DNA of 34,482 bases from DATBLE01 sp046732255 (GTDB taxonomy: Bacteria > Actinomycetota > Thermoleophilia > Gaiellales > Gaiellaceae): positions 1 to 34,482 of the forward strand of contig JBKPMR010000093.1 of the NCBI GenBank assembly GCA_046732255.1, in the 5' to 3' direction. Shown one piece after another: positions 15,676 through 22,778 of the stretch. Under the pieces are notes generated by a model. It had not been told where the DNA came from. It saw only the letters and a list, made by a program, of their open reading frames with translations, and made no database searches. The first letter of the stretch is position 1; each line of letters opens with the position of its first letter. The translations under genes and the position numbers were made by a program.

Positions 15676-16273
15676 GCACGACGGCCGAATGGCCCGGCGT
15701 GATGTACCCCACATGCGACACGAAGCCGTAGTGCGGGAACAAGGAGTCCATCCGCCGCATCAGGCGATCGCGCGTGACCTTGGCGACGACGGATGCCGCG
15801 GCGATCGCGGCGCTCCGTTCGTCCCCGTTGACGACCGCCGTGTGGACAGGCGCCGCCGGACCCAGCCGGAACCCGTCGACGAGGCATGCCTCGGCCGGCG
15901 GGGTCAGCTCCCAGAGGACCGATCGAAGTCCTGCGAGGTTGCACCGGTGGAGCCCCGTGCGGTCGATCTCGTGATGCGAGATGACGCGCAGCGCGACCCG
16001 CTCTGCGCAACCGACGATCGCGCGGAGGAGCTCTTCCCGCCGCTCCGGAGCGACCTGCTTCGAGTCGTTGAGGAGCGCCAGCGGGCGGACGCGGTGGTCT
16101 CGCAGCCTGTCGTAGTCGAGCAGGACACCGGCGACGACCAGCGGCCCTGCGAGCGATCCCCGACCGGCCTCGTCGGCGCCGGCGACGAACCGGGCGCCGA
16201 GCCGGCGGTCGAAGCTAAGAAGCCTCTTTCCCGGTCTCTGCCTTTGCTTCGGGCTCTGCGGACGCTTCCGCAT
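15581..16273 (-). CDS. rnhB: Ribonuclease HII
   Basis: RNase HII removes ribonucleotides and RNA primers paired with DNA. The active-site strand is FVAGADEAGRGSLAGPLVVA, with the DE pair, and the later acidic sites lie in LLNDSKQV, ACLVDGF and SAAIAAASVVAKVTRD. From ATG 16273 it has 230 residues with a short basic N-terminal extension (MRKRPQSPKQRQRPGKR) that overlaps the end of rplS by 59 bp. Without that extension no usual start codon exists next to the conserved core. A GAAGG lies upstream of the ATG. Confidence 0.92.
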   Translation of the reverse strand: MRKRPQSPKQRQRPGKRLLSFDRRLGARFVAGADEAGRGSLAGPLVVAGVLLDYDRLRDHRVRPLALLNDSKQVAPERREELLRAIVGCAERVALRVISHHEIDRTGLHRCNLAGLRSVLWELTPPAEACLVDGFRLGPAAPVHTAVVNGDERSAAIAAASVVAKVTRDRLMRRMDSLFPHYGFVSHVGYITPGHSAVVRERGPCEIHRRSFQALCYLPEEDALAAVDPE

Positions 16274-16778
16274 CGCCTTCAGCTTCGGCGGCAGGTTCAG
16301 TGGACTCTGGCTCGAGCTCGGGCTCGCCGGCGTCGTCGGCAGTCTCGGCAACCGGCTCGGCGGGCTCTTCCTCAGGCTCCGCGACTCCGTCGGCGGCGTC
16401 TTCGACCGCATCGAGCGAGCTTAGCTTGTCCCTCCGCTGGACGGCCCGGACGCGCGCCTTCTTCCCCACTTTCTCGCGCAAGTAGTAGAGCTTCGCCCGG
16501 TTCACATCGCCGATCTGCGTGACCTCGATCTTCTCGATCTTCGGCGAGTGGAGCGGGAACGTCCGCTCGACGCCGACGCCGAACGACTGCTTCCGGACGG
16601 TGAAGGTCTCGCGCACGCCCGCGCCCTGGCGCTTGATCACGATCCCCTCGAACACCTGGATGCGGCGGCGCTGACCCTCGATCACCTGGAAATGGACGCG
16701 CACGGAGTCGCCCGCCTTGAACCGCGGGCGGTCTTTGCGCAGCTGCCGCCGCTCGAGGAGCTCAATGGTCTTGCTCAT
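16215..16778 (-). CDS. rplS: Ribosomal protein bL19 with long acidic tail
   Basis: Residues 1-115 are a standard bL19: IELLERRQLRKDRPRFKAGD, RIQVFEGIVIKRQGAGVRET, FPLHSPKIEKIEVTQIGDVN and the basic REKVGKKARVRAVQRR. bL19 sits at the 30S-50S interface. The usual protein stops near residue 115-120; here about 65 further residues follow, almost only Glu, Asp, Ala, Pro and a few Ser/Thr, with repeated AEPE-like segments. No Shine-Dalgarno sequence is visible at ATG 16778. Its promoter must lie in or beyond the repeat-containing gap to the VOC gene. Confidence 0.95.
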   Translation of the reverse strand: MSKTIELLERRQLRKDRPRFKAGDSVRVHFQVIEGQRRRIQVFEGIVIKRQGAGVRETFTVRKQSFGVGVERTFPLHSPKIEKIEVTQIGDVNRAKLYYLREKVGKKARVRAVQRRDKLSSLDAVEDAADGVAEPEEEPAEPVAETADDAGEPELEPESTEPAAEAEGDAEASAEPEAKAETGKEAS

Positions 16779-16805
16779 AGGAAGACGGCCCGTGGGCCGA
16801 CGCCG

Positions 16806-16992
16806 AATGATAGCGGAGGAACCAATGGTTCAGCCGCGCCTCGCGCGTGCTGGACGCCGGCCGCGAGAGAAGCAAACCCGTCGCGTCCGGCTCTCCCCCG
16901 CTGACCCCCTCCTTCGCTCGCTCGCTGCGCTCGCATCGCCTCCTGACGGCGATCGGTCGCGTGCCGCGCCCGCCGTGTCCGTCGCGGCGACG
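16806..16992. repeat. Inverted repeat arm A (intergenic, beside rplS)
   Basis: Two blocks match arm B in opposite orientation. Block 1 (from 16806) is GATAGCGG, two purines, then GAACC/ATGGTTC, itself a small palindrome (GAACCA-A-TGGTTC, 16819-16831). Block 2 (16909-16992) aligns over about 84 bp with roughly 85 percent identity by eye. Between the blocks arm A carries about 75 bp absent from arm B. The 219-bp gap 16779-16997 holds no recognisable gene. A GGCC-CGTG-GGCC stem lies at 16787-16798. Confidence 0.65.
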
Positions 16993-16997
16993 AATCT

Positions 16998-17372
16998 CTA
17001 CGAGTATGAGATGAACTCGAGAAGCGAGCCGTCAGGATCACGGAAGTAGACGCTCGTGCCTTTCCCGACCGCGCCGATCCGTTCGACCGGGCCGAGCTCG
17101 GGCGCGATGCCGAAGTCGTGCAAGCGCTGGACTGCCTGTTCGATCGGACCGTCCCAGACGAAGCAGAGGTCGCTGTTCCCCGGCTTGACAGGGTCGGCCG
17201 CACGCGGACGCGGCTCGGACCCCGGTCCGTGGACGTTCAGCTGCTGCCCACCGAAGCGGTACGCGTAGCGACCCTTGTCCAGGTCGATCACCTCGGCGCC
17301 AAGGACGTCTTCGTAGAACCAGTTCGAGCGCGTCCAGTCGGACACCGCGATCACCACGTGGTCAAGCGTCAC
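16998..17372 (-). CDS. VOC-family protein between inverted repeat arms
   Basis: From GTG 17372, 124 residues; TTG 17429 would add 19 that do not look like family sequence. It starts VTLDHVVIAVSDWTRSNWFY, with EDVLGAEVIDLDKGRYAYRF and QQLNVHGPG in the first half and GNSDLCFVWDGPIEQAVQRL and FRDPDGSLLEFISYS in the second, carrying the H...E metal-ligand positions expected of a glyoxalase/dioxygenase fold. The reaction is unknown. It is flanked on both sides by related repeat sequence in inverted orientation and breaks the usual trmD-rplS neighbourhood. Confidence 0.82.
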   Translation of the reverse strand: MTLDHVVIAVSDWTRSNWFYEDVLGAEVIDLDKGRYAYRFGGQQLNVHGPGSEPRPRAADPVKPGNSDLCFVWDGPIEQAVQRLHDFGIAPELGPVERIGAVGKGTSVYFRDPDGSLLEFISYS

Positions 17373-17479
17373 GCGGATCGCGCCACCTCCCACGCTTCTG
17401 GCCGACCGGGCAATTCGAGCAGGATCCAAAGTCTGAACTCCCGGTATCCCTCGGAGAACCGAGCCATCACACGCGATTA

Positions 17480-17597
17480 CGCCGCCGCGACCGACATGGC
17501 GGGCGCGGCCCGACTCCGTCCGCCGGCAGCAGGCGATGCAAGCGAAGCGAGCGGGCGAAGGAGAGGGCCACCGGGAGAACCATGGGTTCTCCCGCTA
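17480..17597. repeat. Inverted repeat arm B (intergenic, beside lepB)
   Basis: The reverse complement matches arm A: block 1 starts within the lepB stop codon (GATAGCGGGAGAACCCATGG...) and block 2 covers 17563-17480. The gap 17373-17594 also has a CTCGG-AGAA-CCGAG stem at 17450-17463. No gene is seen in this 222-bp gap. Confidence 0.65.
17573..17593 (-). terminator. Hairpin after lepB
   Basis: GGGAGAACC-ATG-GGTTCTCCC, a perfect 9-bp stem with a 3-nt loop, begins one base after the lepB stop. No T run follows, so termination is plausible but not certain. It is part of repeat arm B. Confidence 0.5.
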
Positions 17598-18494
17598 TCT
17601 GAAGCCGATCCGATTCGGAGGCCAGTAGACGGCGAAGACCTCGCCGATCAGGTTCTTCCGCGGGACCGGTCCCCACTCGCGCGAGTCGCACGACTGCGTG
17701 CGGTTGTCGCCCATCATGAAGTACGTCCCGTCCGGGACCTTCCGCGGCGGATACGACGTGCCGGAGTCGCGGCGGTCGGACTTGATGTACGGCTCGATCA
17801 GCTTCTTGCCGTTGAGGTAGATGAAGCCGTTCTTCTCTTCCCAGGTCTCACCGGGTAGCGCGATCAGCCGCTTCACGAACGTGCCGCCGGCGCCGCACTT
17901 CTCCTTCGCTAGCGGCGGGGTCTTGAAGACGATGATGTCGCCCCGGTGCGGCTTGCGGAAGTGGTAGATGAAGCGGTTCGCGAGCACCCGATCCGAGAAG
18001 CGCGCCTCGCAGCCGCTGCCCGGTCTGGCGCAGTGGAGGGTCGGCTCCATCGACGACGACGGGATGCGGTACGGGTTGACCACCCATGCCTTGATCGCCA
18101 GCACGATCGCGACCGCGCCGACGATCGTCACGAGCCAGTCGATCGCGATCCGCCAGCCGCGCGGAAGGCCGCGCGTGGCGCGGGTGACCGGGTTCCAGGT
18201 GTGATGGTCGTCGTCGCTCGACTGGGCCTCTTCCTCGGCCGGCGCCTGCTCGTCGAACGGATGCGGTTCCTCGACGGTGGTCGGGAAAGCCCCCCACTCG
18301 TACCGGCTCGCGTCGTAGCTCCGCCGCCGCTCGGGGTCGGAAAGGACTTCGTAGGCCTCGCGGAGTCGGCGCATCCTCGCCGTCCCTTCCGGAGTCTCGA
18401 CGTCGTCGAACCGGAGCTGCCGGTGGTAGGCAGACCTGATCTCGTCCTCGGACGCCTCGGGCGGAACCCCCAGGACGGCGTACAGATCGCTCAC
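17595..18494 (-). CDS. lepB: Signal peptidase I with an N-terminal J-like domain
   Basis: GTG 18494 overlaps the trmD stop (GTGA) and has GAGGAG 8 bases upstream; 299 residues. Residues 2-64 look like a J domain (DLYAVLGVPPEASEDEIRSA, then RLREAYEVLSDPERRRSYD) but the loop between helices II and III reads LRFDDVETP, with no HPD, so Hsp70 stimulation is unlikely. An acidic linker (75-97) follows, then one membrane helix (about 117-138). The peptidase part has the catalytic Ser148 in PSSSMEPTL, GDIIVFK, the Lys208 in FVKRLIALPGE, and GDNRTQSCDSREWGPV. It cleaves signal peptides outside the membrane, leaving the J-like part in the cytoplasm. Confidence 0.93.
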   Translation of the reverse strand: MSDLYAVLGVPPEASEDEIRSAYHRQLRFDDVETPEGTARMRRLREAYEVLSDPERRRSYDASRYEWGAFPTTVEEPHPFDEQAPAEEEAQSSDDDHHTWNPVTRATRGLPRGWRIAIDWLVTIVGAVAIVLAIKAWVVNPYRIPSSSMEPTLHCARPGSGCEARFSDRVLANRFIYHFRKPHRGDIIVFKTPPLAKEKCGAGGTFVKRLIALPGETWEEKNGFIYLNGKKLIEPYIKSDRRDSGTSYPPRKVPDGTYFMMGDNRTQSCDSREWGPVPRKNLIGEVFAVYWPPNRIGFR

Positions 18495-19147
18495 GGTGCG
18501 CTCCTCGTCCGGCTTTGCTCTCGCCGCCAGCTCTCGATCCGAGCATGGTCGCCGGAGACCAGCACCTCCGGGACACGCCACCCGCGAAACTCGGCCGGGC
18601 GGGTGTACTGCGGAAACTCGACTCCGCCCTCGAGCTCCGGGGAGAAGGTCTCATGGCGGGGCGACTCCTCGGCGAGCGCCCCCGGCTGGAGGCGTGCGAT
18701 CGCGTCGATGACGACCATCGCAGGCAGCTCGCCGCCCGAGAGGACGTAGGGGCCGATCGAGATCGCATCGGAACAGAAGTGCGTGAGTATCCGCTCGTCG
18801 AAGCCCTCGAACCGTGCCGAGAGCAGCGTCAGCCGCTCCTCGCCGGCGAGCTCCTCCACCACGCGCTGATCGAGCGCCCGTCCCTGCGGAGTCAGCGCGA
18901 TCACGCGGTGGTCCGGGACCCCGCCGTAGACAACCTCGAGAGCAGCGGCGACGACGTCGACACGCAGCAGCATCCCCGGCCCGCCGCCGTAGGGAGCGTC
19001 GTCGACCTGGCCGTTCGCAAGGGGCGTCGTGTCGCGGTACCCGAAGAGGCGCAGGTCGATCTCGGTGCCGAGCACGGCCGCGAGCGGGCGCTGCTCGGTG
19101 AGCCACCCGAAGGCGTGCGGAACGAGCGTGAAGACGTCGATCTGCAA
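18491..19147 (-). CDS. trmD: tRNA (guanine37-N1)-methyltransferase
   Basis: TTG 19147 gives 218 residues beginning QIDVFTLVPHAFGWLTEQRP, as TrmD proteins do. Knot-forming SAM-binding segments are DDAPYGGGPGMLLR, VIALTPQGRALDQRVVEELA and SIGPYVLSGGELPAMVVIDA, followed by PQYTRPAEFRGWRVPEVLVSGDH. It makes m1G37 in tRNAs, preventing +1 frameshifting. It lies 13 bp after rimM and overlaps lepB. The length is a little short of the 240-250 residues of the Escherichia coli protein. Confidence 0.95.
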   Translation of the reverse strand: MQIDVFTLVPHAFGWLTEQRPLAAVLGTEIDLRLFGYRDTTPLANGQVDDAPYGGGPGMLLRVDVVAAALEVVYGGVPDHRVIALTPQGRALDQRVVEELAGEERLTLLSARFEGFDERILTHFCSDAISIGPYVLSGGELPAMVVIDAIARLQPGALAEESPRHETFSPELEGGVEFPQYTRPAEFRGWRVPEVLVSGDHARIESWRREQSRTRSAP

Positions 19148-19160
19148 GAGGCGGTTGAGG

Positions 19161-19634
19161 TCAGTGGTCTGCTGCGAAGCCGGATGAGACGACAATTGTG
19201 CCCGCAGCGACGTCGATCCGGCGGATGCACTCCTCGTGCATCGGCAGGGCGAGGCCGGAGTCGAGCTCGAGCACGTCGTTCGCCACCCCCGGAGCGACAT
19301 CCTGCACCGCTCCGAGTCGCCGCCCGAGCTCGTCCACGACCTCGAGGCCCTTGAGCTGGAAGACGTAGTAGCTGTCCGGTTCCGGCACGGGCAAGGCGGA
19401 TCGCGGGACGGCGAGCTGCGCCCCTCGGGTGGTCGTCGGCTCTACGCGAAGCACGAGCCGGCCGCCGGAACGCTTCCGCCCCGCGACGGTCACGGGCGCG
19501 CCGTCGGCGTAGAGCGTCGCGCCGGGCTCGAAGAGCCGCTCGTTGACGCTCGGACGCTCGACCACGAACGAGCCGTCGAGGCCGTGCGGACGGCCGACCC
19601 GTCCGACCGGGACGAGCTCGGCTTCATCCGTCAC
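19161..19634 (-). CDS. rimM: Ribosome maturation factor RimM
   Basis: GTG 19634 overlaps the khpA stop as GTGA; 157 residues. N-terminal RimM domain: VPVGRVGRPHGLDGSFVVER and a beta-barrel region with VAGRKRSGGRLVLRVE; C-terminal PRC barrel: YYVFQLKGLEVVDELGRRLG, DVAPGVANDVLEL and PMHEECIRRIDVAAGTI. RimM binds ribosomal protein uS19 and helps mature the 30S head. Its place after rpsP and khpA and before trmD is the standard arrangement. Confidence 0.94.
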   Translation of the reverse strand: MTDEAELVPVGRVGRPHGLDGSFVVERPSVNERLFEPGATLYADGAPVTVAGRKRSGGRLVLRVEPTTTRGAQLAVPRSALPVPEPDSYYVFQLKGLEVVDELGRRLGAVQDVAPGVANDVLELDSGLALPMHEECIRRIDVAAGTIVVSSGFAADH

Positions 19635-19870
19635 TCGACGATCTCGAGCGTCACACGGCGCTCGCCGTGGACGCCGGCGGCGCGGACCACGGTCCTCAGC
19701 GCGCGTGCGATCCGCCCGCCGCGGCCGATCACCCGGCCGAGGTCGTCGGGCGCGACATGCAGGCGGATCACCAGCATGCCGTCCTCTTCGACCTCGTCCA
19801 CTGCGACCTGGTCCTCGTGCTCGACCAGCCGGCGGGCCAGGTACTCGACCAGCTCGGCTTCGTCTCTCAA
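19631..19870 (-). CDS. khpA: KH-domain RNA-binding protein KhpA
   Basis: A 79-residue protein from TTG 19870. It is one KH domain with the RNA-contacting GRGG at 49-52 (LGRVIGRGGRIARALRTVVR), an acidic N-terminal half and a final strand RRVTLEIVE. KhpA, often with KhpB, binds many RNAs and affects cell division and envelope growth. It follows rpsP after 72 bp with no clear ribosome site. Confidence 0.92.
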   Translation of the reverse strand: MRDEAELVEYLARRLVEHEDQVAVDEVEEDGMLVIRLHVAPDDLGRVIGRGGRIARALRTVVRAAGVHGERRVTLEIVE

Positions 19871-19942
19871 GCGAGATTCTCGTCTGGGTCGGCGCCTTCG
19901 GCACCGCCCTCGCCGAGTCCTCTTCGCCTCGGGCCAAGGTAC

Positions 19943-20212
19943 TCAGCTGGCGCCGGCACCTTTGCCCTCGGCTTCGAGGTTCTTCGCCTTCAGGAGGCGC
20001 GAGACGGTGTCGGACGGCTGCGCACCCTTCGACAGCCAGTCCTTCACCTTCGCCTCGTCGAACTCGATCAGCGAAGGGTCCTGCTGCGGGTTGTAGCGAC
20101 CCACGATCTCGATGAACTTCCCGTCTCGCGGGGAGCGGGAGTCCGCGACCACGACCCGGTAGATCGGATTCTTCTTCGACCCGACGCGGGTCAGTCTCAT
20201 CCGTACTGCCAT
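19943..20212 (-). CDS. rpsP: Ribosomal protein bS16
   Basis: An 89-residue protein of normal length, AVRMRLTRVGSKKNPIYRVV at the N-terminus, then SRSPRDGKFIEIVGRYNP and the C-terminal KDWLSKGAQPSDTVSRLL. AAAGGAGA is well placed before ATG 20212. It belongs to the 30S body and is needed for assembly. It lies 12 bp after ffh, starting the rpsP-khpA-rimM-trmD set. Confidence 0.97.
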   Translation of the reverse strand: MAVRMRLTRVGSKKNPIYRVVVADSRSPRDGKFIEIVGRYNPQQDPSLIEFDEAKVKDWLSKGAQPSDTVSRLLKAKNLEAEGKGAGAS

Positions 20213-20224
20213 CTGTCTCCTTTC

Positions 20225-21544
20225 CTAGCGCTTCCCGGCGAGCCCGGGGAGCGCCGGCATCTTGCCCTTGCCCATCTGCTTCATCAGCTTCTGCATCTGC
20301 TTGCGTGCGTTTAGGAGTCGAGAGACCTCCTGGACCGTGGTGCCGCTCCCGCGGGCGATCCGCTGGCGGCGCGACCCGTCGATAGTGTGCGGGAAGCTGC
20401 GCTCCCGTGGGGTCATCGACAGGATGATCGCCTCGACGCGTGCGAGCTCGCGCTCGTCGATCTCGAGCCCTTTCAGCTGGTTGCCCATGCCGGGGATCAT
20501 CGAGAGCACGCCCTTGAGCGGCCCCATCCGGCGGAGCATCTTGTAGCTGGCGAGGAAGTCGTCGAAGGTGAACTCGCCCGCGCGGAGCCGCCGTTCCATC
20601 TCCTCCTGCTCGTCGGCCTCGACCGCCGCCTCCGCCTTCTCGATCAGCGTCATCACGTCGCCCATCCCGAGGATCCGCGACGCCATCCGGTCAGGGTGGA
20701 ACCACTCGAGCTGGTCGAGCTTCTCGCCGACGGATGCGAGCTTGATCGGCTCTCCGGTGACGGCGCGAACCGACAAGGCCGCTCCGCCGCGGGCGTCGCC
20801 GTCGAGCTTGGTGAGGACGATCCCGTCGAAGGCGACCTGCTCCTGGAAGGCCTGCGCGACATTGACGGCTTCCTGGCCGGTCATCGCGTCGAGCACGAGA
20901 AGAACATTGTGCGGCTTCACCCGACGGTGAATCCGCACTAGCTCGTCCATCATCGGCTCGTCCAGCTGATGCCTTCCGGCCGTGTCGACGATCACAACAT
21001 CTCTACCGTCCGCTCTGGCCGTTTCGACGCCTTCTAGGGCAACGCCGACGGAGTCGCCGTTGCCCGTGTACACGGGTACCTGGATCTGCCGGCCCAGCTG
21101 CTCCAACTGATCGATCGCCGCCGGACGCTGGAGGTCGGCGGCGACGAGCGCCGGCGTCCTTCCCTCCTTGCGCAGCATGAGCGCGAGCTTCGCGGCGGCG
21201 GTCGTCTTCCCGGAGCCCTGGAGCCCGGCGAGCACGATCACCGTCTCGCCGCGCGGCGCGAACGCGAGCCGCGAGTCGCCCCCGCCCATCGTCGCGGTCA
21301 GCTCCTCGTGGACGATCTTCACGACCTCCTGACCCGGCGTCAGGCTCTTCGTCACCGCCTCGCCGACCGCCCGCTCTCTGACGCGGGCGACGAACTCCTT
21401 CACCACCTGGAGGTTGACGTCGGCTTCGAGCAGCGCGAGGCGGATCTCGCGCATCGCCTTGGAGACCGTCTCCTCGTCGAGCCGGCCGCGGCCGCGGAGG
21501 TCGCCGAGGACGTTCTGGAGCTTGTCGGAGAGCGTGTCGAACAC
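20225..21544 (-). CDS. ffh: Signal recognition particle protein Ffh
   Basis: From GTG 21544, 439 residues beginning FDTLSDKLQNVLGDLRGRGR. N domain, then G domain with GLQGSGKTT (107-115), AADLQRPAAIDQLEQLG, VDTAGRHQLD and TKLDGDARGGAALS, and a C-terminal Met-rich M domain (MLRRMGPLKGVLSMIPGMGN, then KQMQKLMKQMGKGKMPALPG) that binds signal sequences and SRP RNA. With FtsY, encoded next upstream, it directs nascent membrane proteins to the translocon. A weak TTCGCC-17-TACCCT promoter lies before it. No SRP RNA gene was seen. Confidence 0.96.
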   Translation of the reverse strand: MFDTLSDKLQNVLGDLRGRGRLDEETVSKAMREIRLALLEADVNLQVVKEFVARVRERAVGEAVTKSLTPGQEVVKIVHEELTATMGGGDSRLAFAPRGETVIVLAGLQGSGKTTAAAKLALMLRKEGRTPALVAADLQRPAAIDQLEQLGRQIQVPVYTGNGDSVGVALEGVETARADGRDVVIVDTAGRHQLDEPMMDELVRIHRRVKPHNVLLVLDAMTGQEAVNVAQAFQEQVAFDGIVLTKLDGDARGGAALSVRAVTGEPIKLASVGEKLDQLEWFHPDRMASRILGMGDVMTLIEKAEAAVEADEQEEMERRLRAGEFTFDDFLASYKMLRRMGPLKGVLSMIPGMGNQLKGLEIDERELARVEAIILSMTPRERSFPHTIDGSRRQRIARGSGTTVQEVSRLLNARKQMQKLMKQMGKGKMPALPGLAGKR

Positions 21545-21615
21545 AGCCGGGGAAGGGTACCGGTCGCGTCCAAGACGGCGAATTGCGCCCTGGGAACGCA
21601 GCACTCACACTCCTG

Positions 21616-21804
21616 GTGTTGATTGAACGCGCCATCGCCAGAGCCAACGAGGAGCACGAGGCGGCGCACGCCACCAAACTCCTGCGGCAGCGGATGGCTT
21701 ACCACCGCGCGAAGATGGCTGAAGAGCGAGCCGCCGCGGAGGCACGCGCCGAGCGGCGACGTCGACTGAAGCGCCTCTTCAGCCTCGGTCTACTCGGCCA
21801 CTAG
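21616..21804 (+). CDS. Small charged helical protein, hypothetical
   Basis: Plus-strand ORF between ffh and ftsY; GTG 21616 gives 62 residues, TTG 21583 would give 73. The sequence is helical and charged (RAIARANEEHEAAHATKLLR, AKMAEERAAAEARAERRRR) and ends LKRLFSLGLLGH. Third codon positions are mostly G or C, as expected for a real gene here, and it fills the otherwise non-coding gap. It diverges from ffh and overlaps the ftsY 3' end by 15 bp. I recognise no family. Confidence 0.45.
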   Translation: MLIERAIARANEEHEAAHATKLLRQRMAYHRAKMAEERAAAEARAERRRRLKRLFSLGLLGH

Positions 21805-22740
21805 CGCCCGCGCGAAGTCCTGCGGGTCGAACGGGCGCAGGTCGTCGAGGCTTTCCCCCACGCCGACCAGCGTCACCGGCAGTCCGAGCTCGTGGGCGAT
21901 TGCAACCGCGATCCCGCCCTTCGCGGAGCCGTCCAGCTTCGTCAGCACGACTCCGGAGACGTCCACCGCCTCGGCGAACAGCCGAGCCTGCTGGAGGCCG
22001 TTCTGACCGGTGGTTGCATCCACGACCAGCAGGGTCTCGTGCGGCGCGCCGTCGAGCCGGCCGGCGATCACCCGTCGGACCTTGGCGAGCTCGTCCATCA
22101 GGTTCTTCTGCGTGTGCAGGCGCCCGGCCGTGTCGACGATCACGACGTCGCGGCCGCGCGCGGTCGCCGCCTCGATCGCGTCGTAGGCGACGGCGGCCGG
22201 GTCGCCTCCGCGTGGCGAGCCGACGAAGTCCGCGCCCGCGCGTTCGGCCCAGACCTCGAGCTGCTCCTCGGCGGCGGCCCTGAATGTGTCCGCCGCCGCG
22301 AGCAGCACCGAATGCCCGTGCTCGGCCAGCTTGGCGGCCAGCTTGCCGATCGTGGTCGTCTTGCCGGTGCCGTTGACGCCGACGACCAGCACGACCGCAG
22401 GCTGCGCCGAGACGTCCAGCGTTCCCGGCTCGCCCAGCAGCGATGCCAGCTCCTCGGCGAGCGGCTCGTCGAGGGTGGTCAGCCCTCCGCGGGCCTCCAG
22501 GCGCTGGACGAGCTCGGCCGTCGCCGGTACCCCCACGTCGGCCGTGATCAGGGCTTCCTCGAGCCGCTCCCAGGCGTCCTCGTCCGTCGGATCGAACGCA
22601 CCCACCGCCAGCTGCTGCGTCAGCGCTCGCCGGGACTTCGAGAGCGAGTCGCGCAGGCGACCGAGGAAACCGCTGCGCTCCTCATCGGTCTCGTGGGAGG
22701 CATCCGCCTCCCCCAACAACTCCGACCAGCTCCGCGACAC
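21790..22740 (-). CDS. ftsY: SRP receptor FtsY
   Basis: From GTG 22740, 316 residues. The short acidic A region (ELLGEADASHETDEERSGFL) is followed by the N domain and the GTPase with GVNGTGKTT (121-129), AADTFRAAAEEQLEVWAERA, VDTAGRLHTQKNLMDELAKV and TKLDGSAKGGIAVAI, and the final GVGESLDDLRPFDPQDFARAL. FtsY docks SRP-ribosome complexes at the membrane. There is no convincing Shine-Dalgarno sequence, and the start lies 38 bp after the smc stop. Confidence 0.96.
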   Translation of the reverse strand: MSRSWSELLGEADASHETDEERSGFLGRLRDSLSKSRRALTQQLAVGAFDPTDEDAWERLEEALITADVGVPATAELVQRLEARGGLTTLDEPLAEELASLLGEPGTLDVSAQPAVVLVVGVNGTGKTTTIGKLAAKLAEHGHSVLLAAADTFRAAAEEQLEVWAERAGADFVGSPRGGDPAAVAYDAIEAATARGRDVVIVDTAGRLHTQKNLMDELAKVRRVIAGRLDGAPHETLLVVDATTGQNGLQQARLFAEAVDVSGVVLTKLDGSAKGGIAVAIAHELGLPVTLVGVGESLDDLRPFDPQDFARALVAE

Positions 22741-22778
22741 GGCGCGGACGATAGCCGGAGCAAGGCGACCCCAGCTGT

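Noticed and set aside
16779..16997. rplS leader autoregulatory RNA
   Set aside because: The stems seen belong to the repeat arm and lie mainly far from the start; no known L19 leader motif was recognised.
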